In this document: positions 25,321 through 34,501 of the stretch, piece by piece
Layout: each line of letters begins with the position of its first letter
Position numbering within the stretch: position 1 is the stretch's first letter
Source: Streptomyces sp. NBC_00247
Lineage (GTDB): Bacteria > Actinomycetota > Actinomycetes > Streptomycetales > Streptomycetaceae
DNA: 64,000 bases
Assembly: GCF_036188265.1 (NCBI RefSeq)
Contig: NZ_CP108093.1
Coordinates: 2,790,001-2,854,000 of the forward strand
Reading direction: 5' to 3'
The notes under the pieces: model-generated
The model's database searches: none
What the model was told of the DNA's origin: nothing
What the model saw: the letters and a program-made list of their open reading frames with translations, nothing else
Position numbers and translations under genes: made by a program

Positions 25321-27105
25321 ATGGCCTCGGTCCCTTCCCTCGCTTCCACGCTCCAGCAGCAGCTGGCGGACGCCCTGACGGCAGCACTGCCCGACGCCGG
25401 CGCCGCCGACCCGCTGCTGCGACGAAGCGACCGGGCCGACTTCCAGGCCAACGGCATCCTCGCGCTGGCCAAGAAGCTCAAGGGCAACCCCCGCGAGCTG
25501 GCGTCGCAGGTCACGGCAGCCATCCCGGCGGGTGAGCTGATCAAGGAGATCGAGGTCTCCGGCCCCGGCTTCCTGAACGTCACCCTCACCGACCGGGCGA
25601 TCCTCACGACGCTGGCCGCGCGGGCCGCCGACGCCGAGGGCCGCCTCGGCGTGCCGACCGCCGCGGACGCGGGCACCACGGTCATCGACTACGCCCAGCC
25701 GAACGTCGCCAAGGAGATGCACGTCGGCCACCTGCGGTCGGCGGTCATCGGCGACGCGATGGTGCGCATCCTGGAGTTCACCGGCGAGTCCGTGGTCCGG
25801 CGCCATCACATCGGCGACTGGGGCACCCAGTTCGGCATGCTCATCCAGTACCTCGTCGAGCACCCGGACCAGCTGGGCCACGACACCGCCGGCAGCGACG
25901 CGGAGTCCGCGGGCGAGGCCGCGATGTCCTCGCTGAACCGGCTCTACAAGGCGTCCCGCGTGCTCTTCGACTCCGACGAGGAGTTCAAGGCCCGCGCCCG
26001 GGACCGGGTGGTCGCCCTCCAGGCCGGGGACCCGGAGACGCTCGCCATGTGGCAGCGGTTCGTGGACGAGTCGAAGGTCTACTTCTACTCCGTTTTCGAC
26101 AAGCTCGACATGGAGATCTCCGACCCGGACATCGTCGGCGAGTCGGGCTACAACGACATGCTTGAGGAGACCTGCCGCATCCTGGAGGAGACCGGCGTCG
26201 CCGTGCGCTCCGAGGGTGCGCTCTGCGTCTTCTTCGAGGACGTGAAGGGCCCGGACGGCAACCAGGTCCCGCTGATCGTCAAGAAGACCAACGGCGGTTA
26301 CGGCTACGCGGCGACCGACCTCTCCGCGATCCGGGACCGGGTGCAGAACCTCAAGGCGAACACCCTCCTCTACGTGGTGGACGCCCGGCAGTCGCTGCAC
26401 TTCAAGATGGTCTTCGAGACCGCCCGCCGGGCCGGCTGGCTCGGCGAGGACGTCACGGCGCACCAGCTGGCCTTCGGCACGGTCCTCGGCAAGGACGGCA
26501 AGCCGTTCAAGACCCGTGAGGGCGTCACGGTCCGACTGGAGGACCTCCTGGACGAGGCGGTCTCCCGGGCGACGGCGGTGGTGCGGGAGAAGGCCGAGAA
26601 GGTGGGCCTGACCGAGGAGGAGATCGTCGAGAACGGCCGGTTCGTCGGCGTCGGCGCGGTGAAGTACGCCGACCTGTCCACGTCCGCCGTGCGCGACTAC
26701 AAGTTCGACCTGGACCAGATGGTCTCGCTCAACGGCGACACCTCGGTCTACCTCCAGTACGCCTACGCCCGTATCCGCTCGATCCTCCGCAAGGCCGGGG
26801 ACGCGAAGCCCGTCGCCCACCCGGAGCTTGAGCTGGCCCCGGCGGAGCGCGCGCTCGGCCTGCACCTGGACCGGTTCGGCGAGACGCTGGCCGAGGTCGC
26901 TGCGGGGTACGAGCCCCACAAGCTGGCCGCGTACCTCTACCAGCTGGCGTCGCACCTGACCACGTTCTACGACCAGTGCCAGGTCCTCAGCGACGACAAC
27001 GCCCCCGAGGTCGTCGAGAACAGGCTCTTCCTCGTGGAGCTGACCGCCCGCACCCTCCACACGGGCATGGAGCTGCTGGGCATCCGGACGCCCGAGCGCC
27101 TCTGA
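25321..27105 (+). CDS. argS: Arginyl-tRNA synthetase
   Basis: A 594-residue class I synthetase that charges tRNA-Arg. [15 protein letters not shown] N-terminal Add1 domain, then the HIGH motif in [20 protein letters not shown] (about residue 130), and the KMSKS-equivalent [21 protein letters not shown]. The C-terminal anticodon-binding helix bundle ends in [14 protein letters not shown]. The ATG at 25321 begins MASVPSLAS; the frame is open to 25123 but that part is not family-like. It is divergent from lysS with a repeat-bearing spacer, and is followed by a strong terminator. Confidence 0.96.
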   Translation: MASVPSLASTLQQQLADALTAALPDAGAADPLLRRSDRADFQANGILALAKKLKGNPRELASQVTAAIPAGELIKEIEVSGPGFLNVTLTDRAILTTLAARAADAEGRLGVPTAADAGTTVIDYAQPNVAKEMHVGHLRSAVIGDAMVRILEFTGESVVRRHHIGDWGTQFGMLIQYLVEHPDQLGHDTAGSDAESAGEAAMSSLNRLYKASRVLFDSDEEFKARARDRVVALQAGDPETLAMWQRFVDESKVYFYSVFDKLDMEISDPDIVGESGYNDMLEETCRILEETGVAVRSEGALCVFFEDVKGPDGNQVPLIVKKTNGGYGYAATDLSAIRDRVQNLKANTLLYVVDARQSLHFKMVFETARRAGWLGEDVTAHQLAFGTVLGKDGKPFKTREGVTVRLEDLLDEAVSRATAVVREKAEKVGLTEEEIVENGRFVGVGAVKYADLSTSAVRDYKFDLDQMVSLNGDTSVYLQYAYARIRSILRKAGDAKPVAHPELELAPAERALGLHLDRFGETLAEVAAGYEPHKLAAYLYQLASHLTTFYDQCQVLSDDNAPEVVENRLFLVELTARTLHTGMELLGIRTPERL

Positions 27106-27137
27106 CGGTCACCGGCGCCTGACGGCACCTGACGTAC

Positions 27138-27173
27138 GAAGGCCCGGCGGATCACCCGATCCGCCGGGCCTTC
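27138..27173. terminator. Bidirectional terminator after argS
   Basis: A perfect 16-bp stem (27138-27153 with 27158-27173) with a 4-nt loop lies between argS and the convergent GvpU-like gene. Confidence 0.85.
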
Positions 27174-27197
27174 GGCATGGGTGCGGGACGGACACCT

Positions 27198-27626
27198 CTA
27201 CTGCGGCCGGCCCAGCGCCCATCCCGACACGTCGGAGAGCCGGCCGCGCCAGAGGGGCAGCAGCACCGGGCTCACCCCGCCGACGCTGAGGGTGACGTCC
27301 CGCAGGTGGATCCAGCGCGGCAGCCCCGGATCCTCCTCGGCCCCGAACTCGCTGAGTCCCTGGTCGACGGATTCGGGGAACTCGGCGAGGAGGTTCGCCC
27401 CCTCGCCCTCCACCTGGCGCAGGCTCCGGGCCCACTCGGCCTTCCACTCCTCGTGGCCGATGACGTCTCCGTGCAGGACGCCTCCGGCGATGGTGAGGGT
27501 CAGCGGCAGGCTGGAGCGGAGTTCGCGGTCGAGCAGTTGGATCAGCAGCTGGAGCTGGAGATCGGGCAGGGGTTCGGTGATCACCGCCGCCGTCGTTTCC
27601 CGTGAAGTGTCGGCGAACGCGCTCAT
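27198..27626 (-). CDS. Hypothetical protein, GvpU-like
   Basis: A 142-residue protein. LPLTLTIAGGVLHGDVIGHEEWKAEW resembles the core of gas-vesicle accessory protein GvpU (xITLxVGGxxxxGxxI), and the late RWIHLRDVTLSVGG suits the same beta-sheet fold. The ATG at 27626 follows AAGGGAG. No other gas-vesicle gene is nearby, so a link to gas vesicles is only a similarity-based guess. It lies between argS and a phospholipase D-like gene, neither of which explains it. Confidence 0.55.
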   Translation of the reverse strand: MSAFADTSRETTAAVITEPLPDLQLQLLIQLLDRELRSSLPLTLTIAGGVLHGDVIGHEEWKAEWARSLRQVEGEGANLLAEFPESVDQGLSEFGAEEDPGLPRWIHLRDVTLSVGGVSPVLLPLWRGRLSDVSGWALGRPQ

Positions 27627-27741
27627 GGGCCACTCCCTTCAGGTGACGTACGTCCCGGGGCGGGCGGCGGCCCGGGTGTACGGCGGCTGGGGCCTTCCGT
27701 CTGCCCCGCGCGGAACGTGCCACACCTGGGCCAGGCAGGGA

Positions 27742-28977
27742 TCAGAGAAACCGGCGGATCGGGTACACCGACGCCTCGCGGGCCCGCTGCGTCAGCGAGC
27801 GGCGGCGCCAGCGGCGGCCGTCGATCAGTTCGCTCCGCGCGCGGTCCTGCTCGAAGTGGCCGTCGAGCACGGCGGTGAACTCGGGGTCCAGCACGGCGAG
27901 CATCACCTCCTCGTCGTGGTCGAGGGAGCGCCGGTTGAAGTTGGTGGAGCCGATGAGGGCGGCGACCCGGTCCACGGTGAGGGTCTTGGTGTGCATCATC
28001 GTCGGCTGGTACTGGTGGATCTTCACGCCGCACGCGGTCAGGTCCTCGTAGTACCGCTGCCCGGCGAGCTGGCAGACCCGCTTGTCCGTGTGCGGGCCGG
28101 GGAGCAGGATCTCGACCTCGACACCGCGACGGGAGGCGGCGCAGAGCAGCTCGGTGAAGTACGCGTCGGGCGCGAAGTACGCGGTGGTGAGGCGGACGCG
28201 TTCCTCGGCGGATTCGAGGACGACCCGGATCAGGGTCTGCATGTCCTGCCAGCCGAAGCTGGCGGAGCCGCGTACCACCTGCACGATCGAGTCGCCCTCC
28301 TGGGCGCCGGGCACGAACCGGTCCTCGGCGTCGAAGAGTTCCGGGTGGCACTCGGCCCAGTTCTGCGCGAACGCGGCGGCGAGGCCGTCGACGGCGGGGC
28401 CGCGCAGCCGCACGTGGGTGTCCCGCCACTCGTGTTCGTCGCGCGCGTCGCCGCACCACTCCTCGGCTATCCCGACCCCTCCGGTGAAGGCGGTGCGCTC
28501 GTCGACGACGAGGACCTTGCGGTGGCAGCGGTGGTTCTGCTTGAGCGGCGAGAGGTAGAGCGGCTTGCGGAACCAGGCGACGTGCACGCCCGCCTCGCTC
28601 ATCATCGCCAGCTGGTCCTTCTCGATGAGCCGGCTGCCGAACCCGTCGAGCAGCAGCCGTACCCGGACCCCGGCCCGTGCGCGTTCGGAGAGCGCCTCGG
28701 CGAACCGCTGGGCGATGTCCCCGCGCCAGTACACGAAGGTCATCATGTCCACGGTGTGCTCGGCTGCCCGTATCGCCCCGAGCATCGCGCCGAATATCTC
28801 GTCGCCGTTCCGCAGCGGGAGCAGGTCGTTCCCCTCGGTCGCGGCGATCCCGATCAGCCGTTCCAGCCTCCGTCTGAGACGCTGGACCCGCTCTGCGGAG
28901 AGCTCTGGGTCGATCGTGCCGACGGGGTCGGGCGCGCCGCTGCCGGAGGGCGCGGCGTCGAGCGTGCTGCTGGTCAT
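27742..28977 (-). CDS. Phospholipase D-like / cardiolipin synthase family protein
   Basis: A 411-residue protein with two HKD phosphodiesterase motifs: HRCHRKVLVVDERTAFTGG (about residue 150) and MMHTKTLTVDRVAALIGSTN (about residue 340). This duplicated arrangement is that of bacterial cardiolipin synthases and related phosphatidyltransferases. No N-terminal membrane helices are present, unlike E. coli ClsA, so it resembles the ClsB/YwiE-like soluble forms. ATG 28977 is preceded by GGAAGG. Its exact lipid reaction cannot be decided from sequence. Confidence 0.85.
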   Translation of the reverse strand: MTSSTLDAAPSGSGAPDPVGTIDPELSAERVQRLRRRLERLIGIAATEGNDLLPLRNGDEIFGAMLGAIRAAEHTVDMMTFVYWRGDIAQRFAEALSERARAGVRVRLLLDGFGSRLIEKDQLAMMSEAGVHVAWFRKPLYLSPLKQNHRCHRKVLVVDERTAFTGGVGIAEEWCGDARDEHEWRDTHVRLRGPAVDGLAAAFAQNWAECHPELFDAEDRFVPGAQEGDSIVQVVRGSASFGWQDMQTLIRVVLESAEERVRLTTAYFAPDAYFTELLCAASRRGVEVEILLPGPHTDKRVCQLAGQRYYEDLTACGVKIHQYQPTMMHTKTLTVDRVAALIGSTNFNRRSLDHDEEVMLAVLDPEFTAVLDGHFEQDRARSELIDGRRWRRRSLTQRAREASVYPIRRFL

Positions 28978-29128
28978 GGATCACCTTCCGGAGGACGAGG
29001 ACTGGGGCCCGCTGCCCCCGGCGGGGGCCGGGGACGAGCGGTCGGCCGTCGTTCCGGCTGCCCGCGATACGCCGGGTCACTCCCGTACGGTCCTCAACAG
29101 GCGAGGCGGCGTGGCCTGGCACGGCGGT

Positions 29129-29479
29129 TCAGAGGGTGGCGGCACGCAGCACGATCAGGGCGACGGAGGCCACCGCGAGGCTCGCCGCCGGAAGCGAGCC
29201 CTTGTGGTCGCCGACGCGCAGGTGGGAGGCGACGGCCCCGGCGAAGTAGAGCGTCAGGCCGATCGCGGCGGCGATTCCGACGGGCCCCCAACGAAGTCCG
29301 GCGACCGCACCGGCCGCGCCCGCGATCTGGGCGGCTATCAGGAACACCATCAGGCTCTGTGGCACACCGAGGGTGGACATCTGCTCGGTGATGTGGCGCG
29401 TCCGCAGGGACTTGGCGGTGGCCGAGACCAGAAGCAGGGCCGCCATGACCACAGTTGTGACGGCGAGGGAGATGAACAC
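29129..29479 (-). CDS. DoxX-like family membrane protein
   Basis: A 116-residue protein with four hydrophobic helices: MFISLAVTTVVMAALLLVSATAK, PQSLMVFLIAAQIAGAAGAVAG, GIAAAIGLTLYFAGAVASHL and AASLAVASVALIVLRA. The SATAKSLR, AAQIAGAAGAVAGL and HLRVGDHK patterns fit the DoxX family of small membrane redox or quinone-related proteins. It is divergent from an HxlR regulator at 29573; HxlR-DoxX pairs are common in actinobacteria and usually respond to electrophiles or redox stress (general knowledge). Confidence 0.85.
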   Translation of the reverse strand: MFISLAVTTVVMAALLLVSATAKSLRTRHITEQMSTLGVPQSLMVFLIAAQIAGAAGAVAGLRWGPVGIAAAIGLTLYFAGAVASHLRVGDHKGSLPAASLAVASVALIVLRAATL

Positions 29480-29572
29480 GGGACACCCCGATCATGCGGT
29501 GGGCGAGCAGGAGGCGTGCGCACCTCGACGACGATAGGCAACCGTCAGGAACCTCCGGGTAACCTTCAGGGT

Positions 29573-29935
29573 GTGAGCCTGCGACCCGGAAACCTGTTCC
29601 TCGCCGACTGCCCCGCTCTCCTCGCCATGGAGATCATCGCGAGCAAATGGTCCATGGTCACGCTCTTCGCGCTGACCGACGGCCCGCTGCGGCACGGCGA
29701 GTTGGTCGAACTGAGCGGTGGCATTTCGCGCAAGGTACTGACCCAGACGCTGCGCCGCCTCCAGGCCAACGGGCTCGTCGAGCGGCACGCGTACGCCGAG
29801 GCACCGCCACGCGTGGAGTACAGCCTGACCGATCTCGGGCGCACCCTGGAGGAGCCCATCCGGATGCTCACCGCATGGGCGCGGGAGAACGGCGAGGCGA
29901 TCGTCACCTTCCGGGAGGGCGAGGAGACCGCCTGA
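29573..29935 (+). CDS. HxlR-family transcriptional regulator
   Basis: A 120-residue winged-helix regulator. CPALLAMEIIASKWSMVTLFALTDGPLRHGELVELSGGISRKVLTQTLRRL is the HxlR signature with the conserved early Cys, a possible sensor of electrophiles. The recognition helix lies in SRKVLTQTLRRLQANGLVER. GTG at 29573 is chosen because the family starts just before the Cys. It is divergent from the DoxX-like gene and likely controls it. Confidence 0.88.
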   Translation: MSLRPGNLFLADCPALLAMEIIASKWSMVTLFALTDGPLRHGELVELSGGISRKVLTQTLRRLQANGLVERHAYAEAPPRVEYSLTDLGRTLEEPIRMLTAWARENGEAIVTFREGEETA

Positions 29936-29963
29936 GGGCTGTCCACAGAGATTGGTATTCAGG

Positions 29964-30170
29964 TCACGGGGGGAGGGTGTCCAGGAACGGCCGCCCGTGC
30001 ACGCTCATGAGGTGAATCACCCGCGCGTACACGGCGTCGTCCTCGATGACGAGGGCGAGGCGATCACGCGTGTTGAAGATGGTGCCCAGCGCGACCCTCG
30101 TGCGGAGGACGACCCAGCCCTCCTCGGAACCGTCCCACACGTAGTGGTACTCAGCAGCTTCGTCCGCCAT
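29964..30170 (-). CDS. Small hypothetical protein
   Basis: A 68-residue protein, MADEAAEYHYVWDGSEEGWVVLRT, soluble and acidic at the N-terminus and hydrophobic towards IFNTRDRLALVIEDDAVYARVIHLM. A good AAGGGAG lies 10 nt before the ATG at 30170, supporting it as real. It is convergent with the HxlR gene. I do not recognise a family. Confidence 0.6.
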   Translation of the reverse strand: MADEAAEYHYVWDGSEEGWVVLRTRVALGTIFNTRDRLALVIEDDAVYARVIHLMSVHGRPFLDTLPP

Positions 30171-30263
30171 GCGATCCGACTCCCTTCAGGTGCGACGGCC
30201 TCGGGAACGGCCCACGGTCAGTTCATGTTCCACTCGTATCCCAGGGAGCGGAAGCGGCCCTCG

Positions 30264-31751
30264 TCACTCCCCCTCGTCCGCCATGGACGGGTCGGAGTAG
30301 TCCTTGTCCATCCACTGCGCCCTGTCCTGCCAGTAGATGTACTCGGGCCGGGCCTTGATGCTGCTCGTGCGGAACGGCTCGCCGTGATCGTCCACGCGCA
30401 GAGTGCCGCTCCGGTCCCCGCTGGTCCAGTCGAGCTCCAGGTACCAGGACACGTCGTGCCCCTCCACGTGGGCGTCGAGGTTGAGGACCTGGACGTCGGT
30501 GGAGCTCGTACGGAACGGGAAGTCCTGCGCGGGGACGACGGCGTCCCCCTGCTGCCCTGCGACCGGCTTGGTGCGCGGCTGGTCGTCGTCCAGGTCGATG
30601 TCGAAGCTCTGCGGGGTGATGGCGCTGCCGCATCCGTCGGCCATCGAGAAGGCGTTCCAGGCGAGCGGCGCCTTCCGCGTCATGACCCGCACGTGGAGGC
30701 CGCTGACGACGACCGCCTCGGACGAGGAGCCCTGGAGCGTCAGTTCCAGCAGCTGCGAGCCGCCATCCACACCGCCCAGCGACTTCGCCCAGCCCCGGCT
30801 GCTCTGCGGGGACGGTGGAGGCGGTACGTCGTTCGGATCGTCGTCCAGCAGGGTGTACTGCCCGCAGGGCGAATCCCAGTTGTACGAGGTGATGGTGGCG
30901 CGCAGCGGAACCCCGTCCGACGACACCGCCCCCGCCCCCTTCTTCGCCGGGCCCGCTGTGGCGGTCGGCCCGGAGGCGGTGGCGGACGCGGACGCCGACG
31001 CGGACGCCGACGGGGACGCCGTGGGCTTGGCCGACGGCTTGGGGGACGGGCTCGGCGAGGCGTTCCGTACGGCGGTGGCGGTGGCCCCGACCGCGTCGGT
31101 GTTCCGGCCGTCGTCGGAGCCGCCCGCGACGTTACGGGCGATGAGCACGGACGGCACGCTGAGGGCGATCACCACGGCGGCGGCCAGCAGGACGCGCCTA
31201 CGCCGGGACCACGGACGACCGGGACCACCGGGGCCGGTGGATCCGCCGGGCCCACCGGGCGCTCCCTGGCGTCCCGTCACCAGCGGCTCATCGGCGTCAG
31301 GTGCGGCCGGGGCCGGAATCGTGGCCATGGCCGAGGCCGGGGCCGGGGTCGGAACCGGAGCCACGGCCGGGGTCGGGGTCGCAACTGGTTCCGCTTCCTC
31401 GTCCGCCACGGATTCCGCTTCCGCGTCGTCCGGCCGGGCCCAGGAGGGGGTGGTGGGAGCGGCGGGTGCGGGCGGCGCCGCCTGTTCCTTCCGCGCGCCA
31501 CCCTGCTTCTTCGCCTGGTCCGCCAGAATCCACTGCCGGTGCAGCTCGACCATCTCGTCCGGTGCCGCCCGGCACAGCCTGGCCAGTCGCTCGACCGGCG
31601 CGAACTCGTGGGGAACCGCGTCGCCGTTGCAGTAGCGGTGCACCGTGGACGTACTCATGTGGAGCCGCTTGGCCAGCGCCCCGTAACTCATGCCGGACCG
31701 CTCCTTCAGCGCGGCCAGCGCTGCGGCGAAGTCCTGGATTTCCGTGCCCAC
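30264..31751 (-). CDS. XRE helix-turn-helix / single transmembrane protein (RodZ-like layout)
   Basis: A 495-residue protein with three parts. Residues 1-75 are an XRE helix-turn-helix (DFAAALAALKERSGMSYGALAKRLHMSTSTVHRYCNG). A Pro/Ala-rich cytoplasmic linker leads to RRRRVLLAAAVVIALSVPSVLIA, one membrane helix near residue 200. Outside is a Ser/Pro/Ala-rich stalk and a beta-rich domain with CGQY...DGCG, which could form a disulphide. The layout resembles RodZ or anti-sigma-like one-component membrane sensors. GTG 31751 follows GAGGGGGG. The DNA target and ligand are unknown. Confidence 0.8.
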   Translation of the reverse strand: MGTEIQDFAAALAALKERSGMSYGALAKRLHMSTSTVHRYCNGDAVPHEFAPVERLARLCRAAPDEMVELHRQWILADQAKKQGGARKEQAAPPAPAAPTTPSWARPDDAEAESVADEEAEPVATPTPAVAPVPTPAPASAMATIPAPAAPDADEPLVTGRQGAPGGPGGSTGPGGPGRPWSRRRRVLLAAAVVIALSVPSVLIARNVAGGSDDGRNTDAVGATATAVRNASPSPSPKPSAKPTASPSASASASASATASGPTATAGPAKKGAGAVSSDGVPLRATITSYNWDSPCGQYTLLDDDPNDVPPPPSPQSSRGWAKSLGGVDGGSQLLELTLQGSSSEAVVVSGLHVRVMTRKAPLAWNAFSMADGCGSAITPQSFDIDLDDDQPRTKPVAGQQGDAVVPAQDFPFRTSSTDVQVLNLDAHVEGHDVSWYLELDWTSGDRSGTLRVDDHGEPFRTSSIKARPEYIYWQDRAQWMDKDYSDPSMADEGE

Positions 31752-32148
31752 CCGACAGTTCCCCCCTCGTTCCCGTCCCGGAAGAGCGTTCCAGGCACCT
31801 CATATATCCGCAGGTCAGAGGCCGTTCCAGCGTTCCGGCGTCCCAGGTCGGCCGTGATCCATTGCCGCTGGGACGAGGAGCCGGACAACATGTGGCCATG
31901 CCGGGTCGCCGACCGCGAACGGCAGACACCCACCCACCTCACACACGGAGTCGTCATGCCCGAATCCGGCCGAGCAGGCCTCATCGGAGCCGTGGCCACA
32001 GGGGTACCGATCACCGTCTCCGCGGCGGCTCTCCCACTCCTGTGGCACTGACGACCACGTCATTGTCCAGCACACCGGTTCACCCTCGGGACGCCCAAGC
32101 GGCGCGCCCCGTTCCGCCCAAGGCATTTCCGGAAAGAGGAAACTCATC
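31752..32148. other. Intergenic region with one possible micropeptide gene
   Basis: About 400 bp between two genes. Apart from the 31-codon frame annotated at 31956-32051, I see no gene or strong hairpin. The last 30 bp hold the GGAAAGAGGAAA ribosome-binding site of the following lipoprotein. Confidence 0.4.
31956..32051 (+). CDS. Possible 31-residue membrane micropeptide
   Basis: MPESGRAGLIGAVATGVPITVSAAALPLLWH is a short polar N-terminus followed by one hydrophobic helix. ACGGAG lies 5-6 nt before the ATG at 31956. Small single-helix peptides of this kind are easily missed; it could also be chance in GC-rich DNA. It lies upstream of and in the same direction as the DUF4232 lipoprotein gene. 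Confidence 0.35.
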   Translation: MPESGRAGLIGAVATGVPITVSAAALPLLWH

Positions 32149-32955
32149 ATGCGTCAGCTCCGCACCCGCCGTATCACCCGTGCCTCCGTCTTCGGCGTCG
32201 CCGCCCTGATCGGCGCGCTCTCCCTGACGGCCTGCAGCGAGGAGGACCGGGCCACGATCGACCGGGCCATCGCCTCGTCCCCGGCCGTCGCCGACGACGG
32301 CGCCCCGCTGCCGGACCCGGCCGCCACCGGCGCCGCCACGACGGACGGCACGACCGCCACCCAGGCGAACACCTCGACCTCCGCCGGCTCCTCGGGCTCC
32401 TCGGGCTCGAAGTCCTCGGGTTCCGCTTCCGGCTCGGGCAAGTCCTCCGGTTCGGGCACCTCGGGATCCGGCAGCTCCTCCACGGGATCGTCCGCCGGCT
32501 CGTCCCGCAGTTCCTCGGACGACGAAGCGCCCAACTACCCGAGCTGCGACGGCACGAACAGCAAGGTGAAGGGCAGCATCCTGAGCCGCCCGATCAACCA
32601 CGTCCTGCTGACGGTCACGAACACCGGATCGAGGACCTGCAACGCCGTCGGCTACCCGGGCATCGGCTACGAGGGCGCCCAGGCGGTCATGGCCTACGAC
32701 GAGAACAGCGTGCCCCAGTCGGTGATCGCGCTGGAGCCCGGCCAGTCCGCGTACGCCTCCGTGCGCACCTCGGCCGCGGACGGCAGCGGCGAAGGCGGCT
32801 TCGACGTGAAGGCGCTGCGGGTGAACTTCCAGGACAACGGCGGTGACTTCAGCGGCGGTCAGGTGACCGTCACCCTCGGCAAGTCCGTCTGGATCGACAG
32901 CTCCGCGCAGGTCACCTACTGGCAGTCCGACTTCGAGACCGCCACCTCGTTCTGA
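32149..32955 (+). CDS. DUF4232 domain lipoprotein
   Basis: A 268-residue lipoprotein. MRQLRTRRITRASVFGVAALIGALSLTAC gives a signal peptide with lipobox LTAC. A Ser/Gly-rich low-complexity linker covers residues about 65-125. The domain CDGTNSKVKGSILSRPINHVLLTVTNTGSRTCNAVGYPGIGY, with its two cysteines, is characteristic of DUF4232, a family of secreted actinobacterial proteins of unknown role. The ATG at 32149 follows AAGAGGAAA. It is the last gene before a terminator shared with the convergent HATPase. Confidence 0.88.
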   Translation: MRQLRTRRITRASVFGVAALIGALSLTACSEEDRATIDRAIASSPAVADDGAPLPDPAATGAATTDGTTATQANTSTSAGSSGSSGSKSSGSASGSGKSSGSGTSGSGSSSTGSSAGSSRSSSDDEAPNYPSCDGTNSKVKGSILSRPINHVLLTVTNTGSRTCNAVGYPGIGYEGAQAVMAYDENSVPQSVIALEPGQSAYASVRTSAADGSGEGGFDVKALRVNFQDNGGDFSGGQVTVTLGKSVWIDSSAQVTYWQSDFETATSF

Positions 32956-33020
32956 GGAACTCTCCTACGGGACTTACGTCCGCCTTGCTCCCCGCAGCGG
33001 TGGAGGCGGCGTCACCCACA

Positions 33021-33053
33021 CGGCGGGTGCCGGGCGCGAGCCGGCACCCGCCG
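33021..33053. terminator. Terminator between DUF4232 lipoprotein and HATPase genes
   Basis: A perfect 13-bp stem (33021-33033 with 33041-33053) with a 7-nt loop lies between two convergent genes. Confidence 0.72.
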
Positions 33054-33072
33054 GGCCGTATCCGGCCGTACG

Positions 33073-33564
33073 TCACCGGGGTGCCGTGCCCTTCGCGAAC
33101 TCGCACCAGACGATCTTCCCGGGCTGCCGCACCACGGCTCCCCAACGGTCGGCGAGCGCGTTCACGATGATCAGCCCGCGCCCGGACTCGTCGGCCGACT
33201 CGCTCTCCTCGGGCCACGCCCTCTCCGAGGCCCGGACCGACTCCGGGCCGTCACCGCTGTCGTGGAACTCGATCCGCAACCCGGCCTCGGCGTCGATGCT
33301 CTCGATCCGTACGAGATACCCCCGCCCGGCCGGCACCCCGTGCAGCACGGCGTTGGTCGCCAACTCGCTCGCGCACAGCACGACATCGTCAACGCGCTCG
33401 CCGAAACCCCACTCCTGGGCGACGCGCCGCACGAACTCCCTCACAGCGGTGACCGAACGCCGATGGCGCCAGAAAAAGATCTCACGCACAGCAGCGGCAG
33501 GCTTGGCACGCACGGGGAGCGTGGGGTGCACGGGGCGAGAGGTGGTCTCTTTTGTTTCGTTCAC
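33073..33564 (-). CDS. HATPase_c (RsbW-like) ATP-binding regulator of an abaA/whiJ-type locus
   Basis: A 163-residue GHKL ATPase related to anti-sigma factors. The N box is DDVVLCASELATNAVLHG, the G1 box FHDSGDGPE, and the G2 region SGRGLIIVNALADRWG. Hundreds of such single-domain proteins occur in Streptomyces, many next to XRE-DUF5753 and DUF397 genes. GTG 33564 (MNETKETTSRPVHP) is the likely start; the frame to 33768 crosses the divergent promoter region and is not coding. Divergent from the XRE gene at 33677, it completes the three-gene whiJ/abaA-like set with the DUF397 gene. The partner may be a sigma factor or the XRE protein itself. Confidence 0.85.
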   Translation of the reverse strand: MNETKETTSRPVHPTLPVRAKPAAAVREIFFWRHRRSVTAVREFVRRVAQEWGFGERVDDVVLCASELATNAVLHGVPAGRGYLVRIESIDAEAGLRIEFHDSGDGPESVRASERAWPEESESADESGRGLIIVNALADRWGAVVRQPGKIVWCEFAKGTAPR

Positions 33565-33608
33565 CGGGCCAGAGTCACCCTCGGTGACTACGCTGATGCA
33601 GTGCGCGC

Positions 33609-33647
33609 ACCCGTACAAATCTTTTGTACGGGTCACGCGCGCGTGAC
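33609..33647. promoter_or_regulatory. Overlapping perfect palindromes between HATPase and XRE genes
   Basis: Two abutting dyads lie upstream of the XRE gene. The first has 11-bp arms (ACCCGTACAAA at 33609-33619 and its complement at 33623-33633, 3-nt centre). The second is a 16-bp perfect palindrome GTCACGCG/CGCGTGAC at 33632-33647. A weaker dyad, AGTCACC-N3-GGTGACT, lies at 33573-33589. These are likely binding sites for the XRE regulator, and overlap of the two main dyads would make binding mutually exclusive or cooperative (inference). Confidence 0.6.
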
Positions 33648-33676
33648 GTACGGGTCCCCGTGGGGATGGGGAGGGC

Positions 33677-34501
33677 ATGCACACCAGGAATCGGCAGCGC
33701 AGGAATGCGTCAGCCATGAAGCTCGTCGGCAAACTGGTCAGCCTGTTCCGTATCGAGGCAGGCCTCACCCAGACCCAGTTGGCGGCGAGCGTCGGCGTTC
33801 AGGTCGAGACGATCGCCTCGATCGAGCAGGGCAGACGCGCCCTCCTCCCCGACCTGGCACACCGCCTGGACGAACTACTCGACACCAAGGGCGCCTTGGC
33901 GACAGCGGTGGAGAACCTCCCGGAGGTGGACCTGATCCCGGCCTGGGCCGAGCAGTACATGGACCTGGAACGCGAGGCGCTGGCGCTGTCGTGGTTCGAG
34001 AACCAGGTGCTGCCGGGGTTGCTCCAGACCGAGGAGTACGCGCGGGCGGTGTTCCGCAGCAAGGTACCCGTCCTTAGCCCGACGGAGATCGAGAAGCAGG
34101 TTGCCACTCGCATCGCCCGGCAGGACATCCTGCAACGCGACTCCCCGCCCACCCTGAGCTTCATCATTTCGGAAGCCGTGGTCCGAGATCGTCTTGGCGG
34201 TGACAGGGTCTACTTCGTGACCCTTCAGCACCTACACGCTTGCACAGATCTCGCGGGTGTCACCCTGCAGGTTATGCCCCTGGGCCGGACAGATCACGCG
34301 GCACTCGATGGTCCGTTCATCTTGCTGGAGACGCCCGACTTCCAGCACCTGGGATACACCGAAACCCAGCGGGGTAGCCAACTCGTGGCCGACGCGAACG
34401 AGGTCAGCATCCTCACTCAGAAATATGCAATGCTGCGGACGCAGGCTCTCAATGCGGAAGACTCGAAGGGCCTGCTGGACCGGCTGCTAGGAGAGCAATG
34501 A
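33677..34501 (+). CDS. XRE-family regulator with DUF5753 domain (WhiJ/AbaA-type)
   Basis: A 274-residue regulator. The helix-turn-helix is KLVSLFRIEAGLTQTQLAASVGVQVETIASIEQGRR, followed by the DUF5753 domain from LPEVDLIPAWAEQYMDLEREALALSWFENQVLPGLLQTEEYARAVF to the end. This is the standard build of Streptomyces WhiJ-like proteins. The ATG at 33677 follows GGGGAGGG closely; ATG 33716 is the alternative. The stop overlaps the DUF397 start (ATGA at 34498-34501), so the two are coupled. Codon use has more A/T-ending codons than its neighbours in the second half, hinting at horizontal gain. Confidence 0.88.
   Translation: MHTRNRQRRNASAMKLVGKLVSLFRIEAGLTQTQLAASVGVQVETIASIEQGRRALLPDLAHRLDELLDTKGALATAVENLPEVDLIPAWAEQYMDLEREALALSWFENQVLPGLLQTEEYARAVFRSKVPVLSPTEIEKQVATRIARQDILQRDSPPTLSFIISEAVVRDRLGGDRVYFVTLQHLHACTDLAGVTLQVMPLGRTDHAALDGPFILLETPDFQHLGYTETQRGSQLVADANEVSILTQKYAMLRTQALNAEDSKGLLDRLLGEQ

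Noticed and set aside
29521..29572. HxlR operator candidates around GGTAACC
   Set aside because: The palindrome is only 7 bp and no second half-site stands out.
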